Shown: positions 46,801 to 55,600 of the stretch, in pieces
How the letters are laid out: each line of letters starts with the position of its first letter
Position numbering within the stretch: position 1 is the stretch's first letter
Source of the DNA: Phyto melanocephala
Lineage: Eukaryota; Arthropoda; Insecta; Diptera; Rhinophoridae
NCBI GenBank assembly: GCA_941918925.1
Contig: OW799237.1
Span: forward strand, 76,891,126 to 76,955,125
Length of the DNA stretch: 64,000 bases
Direction: 5' to 3'
The notes under the pieces: generated by a model
What the model was told of the DNA's origin: nothing
The model's database searches: none
The model's input: the letters and a program-made list of their open reading frames with translations, nothing else
Translations under genes and position numbers: made by a program

Positions 46801-49376
46801 TTATTTTTACAGTCGTGGTTGACATATTCATGGAAATGTCCATATGAAGTTTGACATTTGATACCAATGAGAGAGGAGAGAAAATTGTTTTTTCTCTATA
46901 GACTTTGACAGCTGAAATTTAAAACAAGTGGCAAAAAAAAAATAATCAGCTGAGGAAACAAGACTACCTGATGAAAAAATCAAAAAAGTGACAAAAGCCA
47001 AGTACGTGCTAAAATTATGAAAAATTTAAAAAAAAATCCAAATCGTCACTACAAAAAATTGGACAAAGAATTAAATGTCAGAAGTCTGTTTCCAATCATA
47101 TTAAAGAGTGTCAGGAGAATTCGCCCATTGATCGAAAACTTGGCTCGGAAAATAAGTCTACTTGACATTGGAAGGACCAAGAAAATTAAAAGCATATTGA
47201 AAAGAGCTGGTAGCTCAGTGCTCTGACTATTTACTTCGAAAAGATAAAGCCAATGTATGTACAACATCTCAAAAGTTCCAGACAGGAATGCTGCAAAATG
47301 TTTAGAAGCCTAAATAGGACTCGGAACTAAAAGTCAAATACATATATGTACTTATACTCATGTTGTATAATGGCCGACAAAACCTATGTACTGGCTGATT
47401 TTTCCACCTTTTTGGTCAAAATTTTTGTGTTGCTAATGATCGCATAAATTTTAAGAATTTTGGGACCCAAAAGTAGGCAAAATTTACTAAAAATTCTTGG
47501 TTTGACAAACTTTATGCAGTTGCGACAAAAGAAGCAAGTCATTTGTTACAGTGGGCTGTATAGATATCGAAATATACATCAAGGAAGGTTTGCAAAAAAA
47601 GGCTTCTTCCTTTCATGGGAGAGAACAATGTGTTCATATATTTTTTTTAAATCTGCTTTGGCATCTATGGTAAGAAAGCTCGGACTTGGTACCAAAACAA
47701 TAGTATAGTTTTTGTATCAAATTGTCAAGAGCTAAGGCCAGTTAAGAGATAAAACAAGTAAGAGTGCTATATATTAAGCCATGCCGAATCTTATATACCC
47801 TTCACAACGTGTAGTCCTGCAATAACAGTAGTTTGTGTCACCATTCATCCCATATGAAATACGTACATACATATATAAAAACATCCCATTGTAAAATTAT
47901 AAATTCACGTATGTATGTTTAAAAAAATAAAAAAAAATTTTTTTTAAAAAATTAAAAAAAATAAAAATTAAAAAAAAAATTAAAAAAAATAAAAATTAAA
48001 AAAATAAAAATAAAATATAAAAATAAGAAATAAACAAAAAAAATTAAAAAAAAAATAAAGAAAGAGATAAAAAAATAAAAAAAAATTAAAAATAATAAAA
48101 ATATAATTAATAAATATAAAATAAAAATTAAAAAAAATATATAAAAAATAAAAAAATAATAAATATATAAATAAAATATAAAATAGAAAACAAATAAAAA
48201 AAATTATTTTTTTTTTGGTTCAGCTGGAATTTGATGCCTCGTTTACTCTCACCAGTATACCACGTTTGTATGAATGTATGTTGTTGTGGTGAAAAAAACG
48301 AGGTGGTCGTGGTTTTTGCTCATATCTCAGTTGTTTATGTACCGATGTTTCTGATTTTTAATACGGATCTACTCCTGAATATTTCTGATATTTTAATATC
48401 TCACCCGAGTCCAGGCTATTCGGGGGGCTTCAAAAAGTTGATTTCAACATACACACAGATAAGCGTACAGGCGGAGATGGCTTAATTGACTCCCCTATTC
48501 ATAAGCTTTCAGAAAATATATACTTTATGGGGTCGGAAATGAAAATTGTAGAAATTTCACACGGAATGACAAACCTAAAAACCTTTTTTCACTGTGTATA
48601 AAAAGTATAAAAAGCGTCCCACAATATGAAAGATCTTAAACAGTTTTCAGTCACTTTTCAAATCTATATTGGAAGAGGTACCGTAAAAGGTTCGTAAAAT
48701 CATTCATAAACAGTGGATAGGACTATAAGTTATATTTTTCTGTAATCACAGGCCGAAGTACGGCATTAGAACGTGATCGAAATTGTAAAATTCTTATTAG
48801 AATCTCTATACCTAAAGCACAGCGAACTCGATCGTTCAAGTAAAATTTCGATTGTGATCGAATGCCGTAATTCCATCCCTGTTATCTGTAATCTAGTACC
48901 AATTAAGTAAATAAGAAAACTCTAAGATCAACCGTTTGCAAATGATTGAATTTAATTGTTTGTTAAAATTTGTTCGATCTCATTGCTTATTAAATTAAGA
49001 TTTTATTTCCCTAACGACAGTTGGAGGTTTGGTTGTACTGAGAAAAAAGGTTTAGGATTATTTTCGTAGAAAATATAACACAGCAAACAATTTAGTATTA
49101 AATATACAAAAATATATAAATATTATTTTAAAATTTACCTGACGATCCATGAGCCTGCATGGAACTAATATAGTATCATCCATAACATTAACTGTTTTAA
49201 CAAATTTCTCCATGACATTGACAATGCTGTTCTTGGAAAACTGCAATTCGTCATGTCGAGCTATACGTCGCAAACAGTTGCTAAAATAAAGTGAAGAAAA
49301 AAAACATATATTTCGATTAAATTAAAAAATATACAATTTAAAGTTTCAGATGTATATATGTATGTACATACATACA

Positions 49377-49407
<31 letters not shown>

Positions 49408-50580
49408 GTAAGTATGTAGATGTGAACGAAGCAAAGAAACATTATTAAAAAAACGACTTAAACAAATTGAAGAAAACGAAACTCTAAACGTTTATTGTCG
49501 CCTTAAAGTCTGGTTAGAGTGTAAAACGAAAAATACTTCCGTGTTGCTTTTTTCTCTTTTTTTTTGGCGAAATCTCTAACAATCTTATTTAATCCAGTAA
49601 GAATGTTTTTTGTGATGCTAATTTAGATCTTCTAAGCATAGAAATATTTTATTATCTCTACTGGTTTATTTCCATTTATACTGGTTTTTTTTTCTTCTCA
49701 TTAAAAAAAACCCAAAATTTTTTTAATATTTTAAAGACAGATGGAAGAAGAAAAAAAAACACAAAAAGTTGTTTGCCAAAATGTCAAACAGTTAATATTC
49801 AAATTTTTTTAATAGTCATGAGTTGGCAGTATGTATTGAATTTATAAATATGTGTGTGTGTGTGTATGTATGTGTTTGTTGTTCAAGTATTTTTTTTATG
49901 ACTTGGACATTTTTAACGTTTTTTTTTTTTAATTAAAATTTTTGTGATTTAAGAAGCCTTGCTTAGTTAGAGGTTTTTTTTATTAATTCACATATTTTTA
50001 GTTTTGATGGGTTTTTTTTATTGAAATTTGAAAAAAAAAATCGAATTATAAATTCAAAGGGTGTTGCCGAATGCCGATTATGAATGAGCAGAGGAGCTGG
50101 ATTACAGCTTGGATTTTGTTAATAAAAAGGGGGCTTGTTTGTTGTTAAACTTCTAAAACATATACATACACAAACAGAAGTACATATGTTTAAACATATG
50201 AATGAAACAAATTACAAATGTATGCTTTTTTAAGCGAAAAGTGTTGACATGTTTAGATTTAAAAAAATAAAATATTTAAGGGATTAGTTCCAAACCAGTA
50301 AGTCAGTCAGTCAGTTCCTTTTTACATCTTTTTTTTCTATTCAGCTTTTAAAAACAAGTCAGCTGGTTAGTATGTATGTATGTCTACTGGTTTTTAATTT
50401 TAAATATAAGAATTGTACTATAATTTTATTATCGTTGACAAGATGAAGGGAACTAACTGATGTAATTAAAATTAAATTGGCTAATGATGAAATTTCAATT
50501 CTTTTATGTAAATTATGATTGAAAATAAATAAAATAAAATAAATAAAAGTTGATACCCACATATGTTGCAATATGTCCAT
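40175..50580 (-). CDS. MID1IP1-like: MID1IP1/THRSP (Spot14/MIG12) family protein, three coding exons
   Basis: The coding parts are 50580-50561, 49280-49139 and 40816-40175, giving 267 residues. In vertebrates this family (Spot14 and MIG12) promotes lipogenesis, with MIG12 driving acetyl-CoA carboxylase polymerisation, and MIG12 also binds the ubiquitin ligase MID1. The fly role is inferred from that. Three family blocks are visible. Residues 24-54 contain NSIVNVMEKFVKTVNVMDDT then ILVPCRLMD, like vertebrate [20 protein letters not shown]. Residues 96-119 contain SSSELFNLYNTLNALKNDFL. Residues 229-267 contain RRHLNGLYQCLEQMTEAANY then LTARYQNDIG. The middle (about 120-228) is Ser/Asp/Glu-rich and probably disordered. 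Splice sites are canonical, all phases join, and the start ATG lies in a CAT-free AACATGG context. Exons 1 and 2 are inferred from splice logic and block conservation. Confidence 0.85.
40907..41041 (+). mobile_element. 135-bp MITE family G, copy 3 (in intron 2)
   Basis: It starts CAGGGACCGAATTACGGC and ends ATTCGGCCCCAG, with the family centre GTTCGCTGTGCTTTAGGTAT. It lies 90 bp upstream of the exon 3 acceptor on the gene's strand. Confidence 0.85.
41075..41340 (-). mobile_element. MITE family C, copy 2 (in intron 2)
   Basis: This is a reversed relative of 37381-37648. The left arm is CATATCGACCGCTGTGCGCG and the right arm includes CGATAATTTCGCTCACAGGG. A third, truncated right half lies at 45462-45535, made by the intron duplication. 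Confidence 0.75.
42780..43545 (+). pseudogene. DD37E Tc1/mariner transposase relic, copy A
   Basis: Broken frames align with the better copy at 55761. The N-terminal part gives KNPNRHYKKLDKELNV then SNHIKECQENSPIDRKLGS. MDDKTYVLADFST (about 43160) is the first Asp block. CSCDKRSKSFV... reads in another frame as EIYIKEGLQK, and the end reads QELRPVKR, where the catalytic Glu of RPIE is replaced by Lys. Repeat D12 begins immediately after, so it inserted into or replaced the 3' end. Confidence 0.7.
43546..44400 (+). repeat. Dispersed Helentron/DINE-like repeat, copy D12
   Basis: The head AAAACAAGTAAGAGTGCTAT is followed by a decayed hairpin and ATATACCCTTCACAACGTG. The A-rich tract is at 43728-44004, then the TGGAATTTGATGCCTCG block and the family end (TTTCAGAAAATATATACTTT, GGGTCGGAAATGAAAATTG). 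Confidence 0.75.
44511..45461. repeat. Spacer between duplicate copies, paralogous to 52412-53338
   Basis: GAAAATGGTGTATAACATGA, GTAGTCACTTTATACGTGAT and ATAAATAATGGATAGATTCA all recur in order at 52.4-52.6 kb. The block ends with a transposase relic and the transposon end GGCCCACCCTG. Confidence 0.7.
44880..45445 (+). pseudogene. Tc1/mariner-superfamily transposase relic (DUF4817-type), C-terminal half
   Basis: The pieces are DGSAVTVNGERYRFSMIKEF, then WFQQDITTAHTIRDTMALL (second catalytic Asp in FQQD) and, in an 87-codon open frame from 45152, KERAYVNKSKTVLELKATTV with EEIRALQQQIL. The right transposon end GGCCCACCCTG and a TA lie at 45434-45446. The N-terminal half is missing. Confidence 0.7.
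46970..47755 (+). pseudogene. DD37E Tc1/mariner transposase relic, copy B
   Basis: This is the duplicate of the relic at 42780. Its clearest stretch (from 47017) reads MKNLKKNPNRHYKKLDKELN, then IRPLIENLARK and LLDIGRTKKIKSILKRAG. The same downstream fragments and the same RPVKR end are present. Confidence 0.7.
47756..48610 (+). repeat. Dispersed Helentron/DINE-like repeat, copy D13
   Basis: This is the duplicate of D12. The A-rich tract (about 47922-48216) differs in length from that of D12, as expected for a fast-changing simple repeat. Confidence 0.75.
48749..48881 (-). mobile_element. 133-bp MITE family G, copy 4 (in intron 2)
   Basis: It is inverted relative to the other three. On the plus strand it contains ATACCTAAAGCACAGCGAAC, the complement of the family centre. 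TCTGTAATC occurs just outside both ends but is not flush with them. Confidence 0.8.
49139..49280 (-). CDS. MID1IP1-like: Coding exon 2 (142 nt) of the MID1IP1-like gene
   Basis: The acceptor is TTTATTTTAG at 49281. The exon reads (ATC) NCLRRIARHDELQFSKN and then the most conserved family block, ending RLMDRQ. The donor is CAG/GTAAAT at 49139/49138, phase 0. It joins to GTGGGTGAT (VGD) of exon 3. Confidence 0.85.
49365..49408. repeat. (ATAC)n microsatellite in intron 1
   Basis: About ten TACA/ATAC tetramers lie roughly 85 bp upstream of the exon 2 acceptor on the gene strand. Confidence 0.9.
50561..50580 (-). CDS. MID1IP1-like: Coding exon 1 (20 nt) of the MID1IP1-like gene
   Basis: The start ATG at 50580 encodes MDILQH plus two bases (AT), then a strong donor, GTGGGT. 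The next exon supplies the third base (ATC, Ile), so phase 2 matches exactly. A later GT (the GGTATC at 50558) would not keep the frame as well. Upstream untranslated exons may exist but cannot be placed. Confidence 0.7.
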
Positions 50581-51056
50581 GTTACTTAAAATTGCTGTTT
50601 AAATTGATTTTTCGAAATGTTAGCACAACGAACTCAAACGAAGAACTAATTCGGCATTTCTTGAAACAAAGTATTGTTGAATGCGCGTAGACTTCATTTA
50701 TGATTTATATTTTGAAATAGGTCTTTGTTTAAGTAATATACTTCCACTAGTGTTTATGTAATTGTATTGAAGACATTTTATGTAATCGCGCTATAGCCAA
50801 CAAGTAGTAGTCTGATTATCAACTGATTATCCTACTACAGCGATTTTCGATTATCGAATTTTTTCTAGGTTTTTCGTTAATTATTTATAGTTTTGTTATA
50901 AATTCAATTAATAATTTGTTTTAAGACAATAATCCAAAAAAGTAAATTTTGTTAAACTGGTCATATATGTGTAAATACTATGTACGTTTGAATGTTTGCT
51001 TGTACACACGTTTATACATACATATATGTATGTATAAAAATGTAGGTACATATGTA
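50581..51056 (-). promoter_or_regulatory. MID1IP1-like: Region upstream of the MID1IP1-like start; possible 5' UTR/promoter
   Basis: On the minus strand the start codon is preceded by ATTTTAAGTAAC. About 240 bp further upstream the minus strand has ATAATCAGTTG, which contains an Initiator-like TCAGTT. No TATA box is obvious. The assignment is inference from position alone. Confidence 0.25.
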
Positions 51057-51610
51057 CAGGGTAGACCAGAAGTCACCGAGTGATTTAAAAATGTTATAAC
51101 TTTTTCGTTTATAAATATATTTTTATAACCTTTACCCACCCACCCGTATGAAATTTAATATTCATTTCCGACCCCATAAGGTATTCATTTTCTAAAAATC
51201 GGCATAATCGCTAATTACATTTCTGAGATAAAAGAAAATAAACACGACTGCCTCTGTTTTTCCACTTTCTTCACAAAAATTAGAATTAGAATTTAGTTAT
51301 AGGCAAAAATTATTTAGAAAGAGATATATATTTTTAAATCTATACAATTTTTCAAGCTCCTACATAATGTTTGCCACTATAAAAAGACAAAAATCAAAGA
51401 TGGCTTCTTAGATTAAATGGCGAAAATGTAAGTCACATATAGTAGCTATGGCTTTGCTTCCTTTAACCCCCACAATATTAGTATCAAATGAAAGGGATTC
51501 AACAGTTGAATACTATAAACTATTTAAAAATTGTAAAATTAAAAATGGCGTCTGAAGAAAAAATTGCAGGATTTTTTTAACCACATCAATATGATTATAT
51601 GAAAGGGCTT
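51057..51610. repeat. Fragments of a transposon end and of Helentron/DINE-like repeats
   Basis: At 51059 ACAGGGTAGACCAGAAGTC followed by GTTATAACTTTTTCGT resembles, in reverse, the right end of the transposon relic at 45340-45445. At 51150-51200 ATTCATTTCCGACCCCATAA is a reversed family end. From 51390, AAAGATGGC and CCCCCACAATATTAGTATCA match copy D5. Confidence 0.5.
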
Positions 51611-51616
51611 AACTAA

Positions 51617-52411
51617 GTTAAATAAAACAACTAAGAGCGCTATATTCGGCCGTGCCGAATCTTATATACCCTTCACAACGTGTAGTCATGCAATAACAGT
51701 AGTTTGTATCACCATTCATCCCATATGAAATACGTAAATACACATAAAAAACATACATATATAAAAACATCCCATTGTAAAATTAAAAATTTACATTTTT
51801 AAGGCAACAAAAAAAAATTTAAAAAAAAAATTTAAAAAAACATTAAAAAAAATTTAAAGAAAAAAAAAATTAAAATACATATAATAAATATAAAAAAAAA
51901 TTAAAAAAAAATAATAAAAATATAAATATAAATAATATATAAAATAAAAAATAGAAAAAAAAAATAAAAAAATTTAAAAAAATTTAAAAAAAAATTTTTT
52001 TTTTGGCTTAGCTGGGATTCGATGCCACGTTTTCTCTAACCAGTATACACGTTCGTATGTAGGTATGTTGTTGTTGTAATATTGTTTTTGTGAAAAAAAA
52101 ATCGAGGTGGTCGTGGGTTTTTGCTCATATCTAAGTTGTTTATGTGCTGATGTTTCTGATTTTCAATACTGATCTACTCCCGAATATTTCTAATATTTTA
52201 ATACCTCACCCGTGTCCAAGCGATGACGGGGGGCTTCATAAGGTTGATTTCAACATACAAACGTACAGACTAACATAGCTTAATCGACTCCCCTATTCAT
52301 AAGCTTTCAGAAAATATATACTTTATGGGGTCGGAAATGAAAATTGTAAAAATTTCACACGGATTGACAAACCTATATATACCCTTTTTCACTGTGTGAA
52401 GGGTATAAAAA
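51617..52411 (+). repeat. Dispersed Helentron/DINE-like repeat, copy D14
   Basis: The head AACTAAGAGCGCTATATTCG has an intact hairpin (TTCGGCCGTGCCGAA), then TATATACCCTTCACAACG. The A-rich tract is at about 51800-51998, then GGGATTCGATGCCACG and the end CACTGTGTGAAGGGTATAAA. This is one of the best full-length examples. Confidence 0.8.
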
Positions 52412-52779
52412 TCAAAGATGTCGTCGAAAATAAAAAAGAAAATGGTGTATAACATGAGGCTAAGCTACGATGTAGTCACTTTATACGTGATGGTAAAGAC
52501 TATTATCAGATTCGGTACGTCTGAATATAGAACTCTTGTTTTTTATTTCTCAGTGTTCAGGTTATATAAATAACACATGAAAAATAAATAATGGATAGAT
52601 TCAGAACTGAGCAAAGAACCAGAAAAATATAATTTTATTATTTAAATCAACCATCAATTATTTGAACGTAAAGAGCATATTGTCGGCATTTTAAGGTTAG
52701 AATTTTGCGCTCTGAAGCAATGATTTTTGGATTATTTAGTTTATTGTCACCACCAATATGACACTGTGTCTCGAACCGA

Positions 52780-53310
52780 ATTCGCACTGCGAATTACGAT
52801 AGAAGTGTTGTAACCGTAAATGTTGAGCGCAAACGACTTATCGTTCTGCTCTTGAAAACAGACATTAACTGCCTGTTCAACGATGTCGAAAGAAAACCCA
52901 AGCGAAATTTACTTCCCACAAATACTACGTTGAAAACAAAAAAAAAATTTAGTTTTTGTTGTTGTTTTCAATATATTTGTACGAATAAGATTTCGCTTGG
53001 GTTTTCTTTCGACATCGTTGAGCAGGCAGTAAATATGGTTTCAGCAGGATCGAGCCACTGCCTACATTATCCGAGACACAATAGAACTTTGAATTTTTGA
53101 AAAGCGAATAATTTCCAAAACTTCGGATATAAATTAGACGGCGCGGCGCGTTCGACTGATTTTTATAGCACCTGAAGAAGCGAGCATTTTTTAACAAACC
53201 TTCAACTTAACGCAAACATTGTTGAAGAAATACGCTACGAGCTACAACAACAAATTCTGGAAAATGTTAAAAAAAAATTCTCATTTTAAACCTTATGGTA
53301 ACTTTTGGCC
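52780..53310 (+). pseudogene. Tc1/mariner-superfamily transposase relic (DUF4817-type) with nested MITE
   Basis: This is a paralogue of 44880-45445. The shared DNA words GAAGTG.TGTAACCGTAAATG, CTCTTGAAAACAGAC, TAAATATGGTTTCAGCAGGA and GGCCCACCCTGTATG occur in the same order. The reading frame is badly broken. A 161-bp MITE is inserted at 52869-53029. Confidence 0.65.
52869..53029. mobile_element. 161-bp MITE, ~40-bp inverted repeats, TAA target duplication
   Basis: The arms 52869-52908 and 52990-53029 match with one mismatch (start CTGCCTG.TCAACGATGTCG). TAA flanks both sides (52866-52868 and 53030-53032). The paralogue at about 44988 reads ACCTTAAATATGG with no insert, which is an empty site. 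The 3-bp TAA duplication fits PIF/Harbinger. The long arms create an artefactual open frame across it. Confidence 0.9.
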
Positions 53311-53329
53311 CACCCTGTATGTATAAAAG

Positions 53330-55050
53330 TGAATACAATTTTATTTCTTCAAAAAAGTTATTGAAATGAACAATATAAATGCTTTGACACGTACATACTC
53401 GTATGTTTGTATGTAATAAATAGTATATCAAGTGCTGTTTGCTGACCAAAATTACATACAATAAACGTTAACTTCGTACTTTGTAAATTTGTAACAAGTG
53501 TCCCCACGTCAATGACAGAATAAGTACGTATAAGTGTGTGTATGTGTATGTACAAGCAAACTATACTGTTTGTAGAAAACGTTTGTTTCAATTGAGTGGA
53601 AATTTTACATGCATTTTTTCCTTTTCCGTTACAATAACAAAAGTCATATAAAAATTTCCATTAGCCCTTAACGAACTTTGTTTTTTTTTACAGCCAGCAG
53701 CACATTAGTCAGACTTTAACACAGCAGACGGCAGCCAGCTAGACATACTGCCAGAAGTTGACATTCAATTGAGTGAGTGCATACATAAACAAATTGAGTA
53801 CACACTATCCAGACGTATTATTGTTTGTACTCGTATTGTTAAACACGCACTCATATCGTGATTCTGATTGCTTATTTATTTATTAACCCATTTTTTGCTT
53901 TTTTTGTTTGTTGTAAGTAAGTAAGTAAGAACGTATGTATGTTTGTAAGTCAATATATTTTACAGTCTTCTCTTTCCAATGAAAAGAAAATTTTATCACT
54001 ATTTAAAACTTAAATTAGGTTTGACTTTAATATTTTCCCATATCGAAAAATTTGTTTAAAACGAAAATGTATTACATATGTATGTATGTACGTATGACAG
54101 TACAAATATTCGTTATTGTGGCAACCGAATTCATTGTCAATCGATCGAGTGATTTAGTTCTTTGCTCTGTTTTCATACACTTACATAATCAAAATTGCTC
54201 AGTAAACTAAACTAAACTACACATTCTATTCGGGTTATAGCAACAAAAACACTTAGTATGGACACGATTTAATGCTTATCAAAATCAACCATAATTTTTT
54301 CGTATCATTTAGGAACTACAATACAATGACAAAAAGTCTGAACTTTGAACTGTAGTACATACTTAGTTTAAAGTCATTTTTACACACTATATATTTTACA
54401 GTGTATATTAGGAATACAACTTTTTTTACAATTTTTGAAAATATCAAAATGGTCCTATCCATACCATGTAGTGCATAAAAAACCAATAAGAACTGCATCT
54501 TTAGATTTTCAATATCTTTAAAAAAGGTTCCGCGTCAAATGCGATTAAGTTTGGGATCAGTAGGTTCTAAAAATATAAAAATATTTTCTTTAAAAATTCA
54601 TTAAATGATAAATAAATTATAAGTTTTTAGATTTTGTTTATGATCATATAATTACATTAAAAAATATAAATAGTTAAATAATTATAAAATAAAAAATTAA
54701 AAAAAAAGTCTAAAGGGCTTTCAGAAATTGGCATCGACGCGGAACGTTTCTGTTCCGAAATGACTTGCGGTTTCAGCACAACATCGGCTAAAGCGCAGTG
54801 ATAGGGCCTTACTTTGGTTGTACCCCTAGTGTACATTGATTTCCCACTGTCAATGCATGCATGAAGTGTGAAATCTCAGGAAACTTGCATTTACAGTGTA
54901 AAAATTTTCAATTAAAGTGTGCCCCATTTTAAACAAACAAAGCACCTGACATCAGCTGTATTGAAAATCTATCGTTTGTGGTGCCAAAAACTCAGTGCTT
55001 GTGATTCAAAAGATATATATTTTGGAAACTTTATTGCAAAAACAGAGAAC
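53330..55050. other. No gene seen; AT-rich with short microsatellites
   Basis: TATGTATG-type simple repeats lie at about 53930 and 54075. A weak inverted pair (GTTCCGCGTC near 54529 and its complement near 54740) might bound a small element. No coding sequence is supported. Confidence 0.4.
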
Positions 55051-55054
55051 AACC

Positions 55055-55255
55055 TGTGCCCCGGTGGACTAGTCAGTAGTGTGCTGGTCTGCTAGTCTGG
55101 GGGATGTGAGTTCAATTCCCGCCAGAAACTCTGGATTGATCTGCTTTTTTTTCTTTCCTATTATATTCTTTTCTATTAAGGTATCACAAAGAAAACAATA
55201 CAATGAACCTAAGTGAGTTGCACAACAGCTGCCTGGTCTATCTAACGTAACGTAA
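55055..55255 (+). mobile_element. tRNA-derived SINE, head plus tail type II
   Basis: The head GTGCCCCGGTGGACTAGTCA is followed by a decayed B box (AGTTCAATTCCCG) and AGAAACTCTGGATTGATCTG. Then come a T/C-rich run and tail II (GGTATCACAAAG, GAACCTAAGTGAGTTGCACA, ACAGCTGCC), ending CTAACGTAACGTAA. No clear target duplication was found. Confidence 0.75.
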
Positions 55256-55600
55256 ACTAATAGCTATAAGCTATTATAGGTTAAGTCGCATGAAATCAAA
55301 AGTGTAAGTGTAAAAGCAAACATTATAAACCGTATTTAAACTAAAAATTGACAGACATGCGCAGATGAATTGTACAACTGACAAAGCCATTGTAAAATAC
55401 CTAGTGTGTAAAGGTGTATTAAGAAAGGCATTGTCGAATCTTAAATACTGCGCAGCAGCATGAGCTAATTATAAAAATTCTGTAGTTTTTTTAAGAGATC
55501 GTAAAACTGTAAATAATAGATCTATTCTTATTTGTTATTTTGCTTCTGCTGTACATTTTTTTAAATGTTAAACACTTTTAAAATTTACTAACTTGATATA

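Larger units (their letters stand above)
45462..48722 (+). repeat. Direct duplication in intron 2, copy B (3261 bp)
   Basis: This is the second copy of 41272-44510. Its left edge cuts MITE C in half after CAAT, so B is the derived copy. Its right edge (GTGGATAGGA then CTATAAGTTA) leaves the shared sequence, whereas copy A continues into sequence also found at 52.4 kb. Confidence 0.9.

Noticed and set aside
52852..53197. Overlapping open frames on both strands
   Set aside because: They are created by the inverted arms of the MITE at 52869-53029.
54520..54755. Weak inverted pair GTTCCGCGTC around an AT-rich segment
   Set aside because: The arms are about 14 bp with a mismatch, and no target duplication was found.
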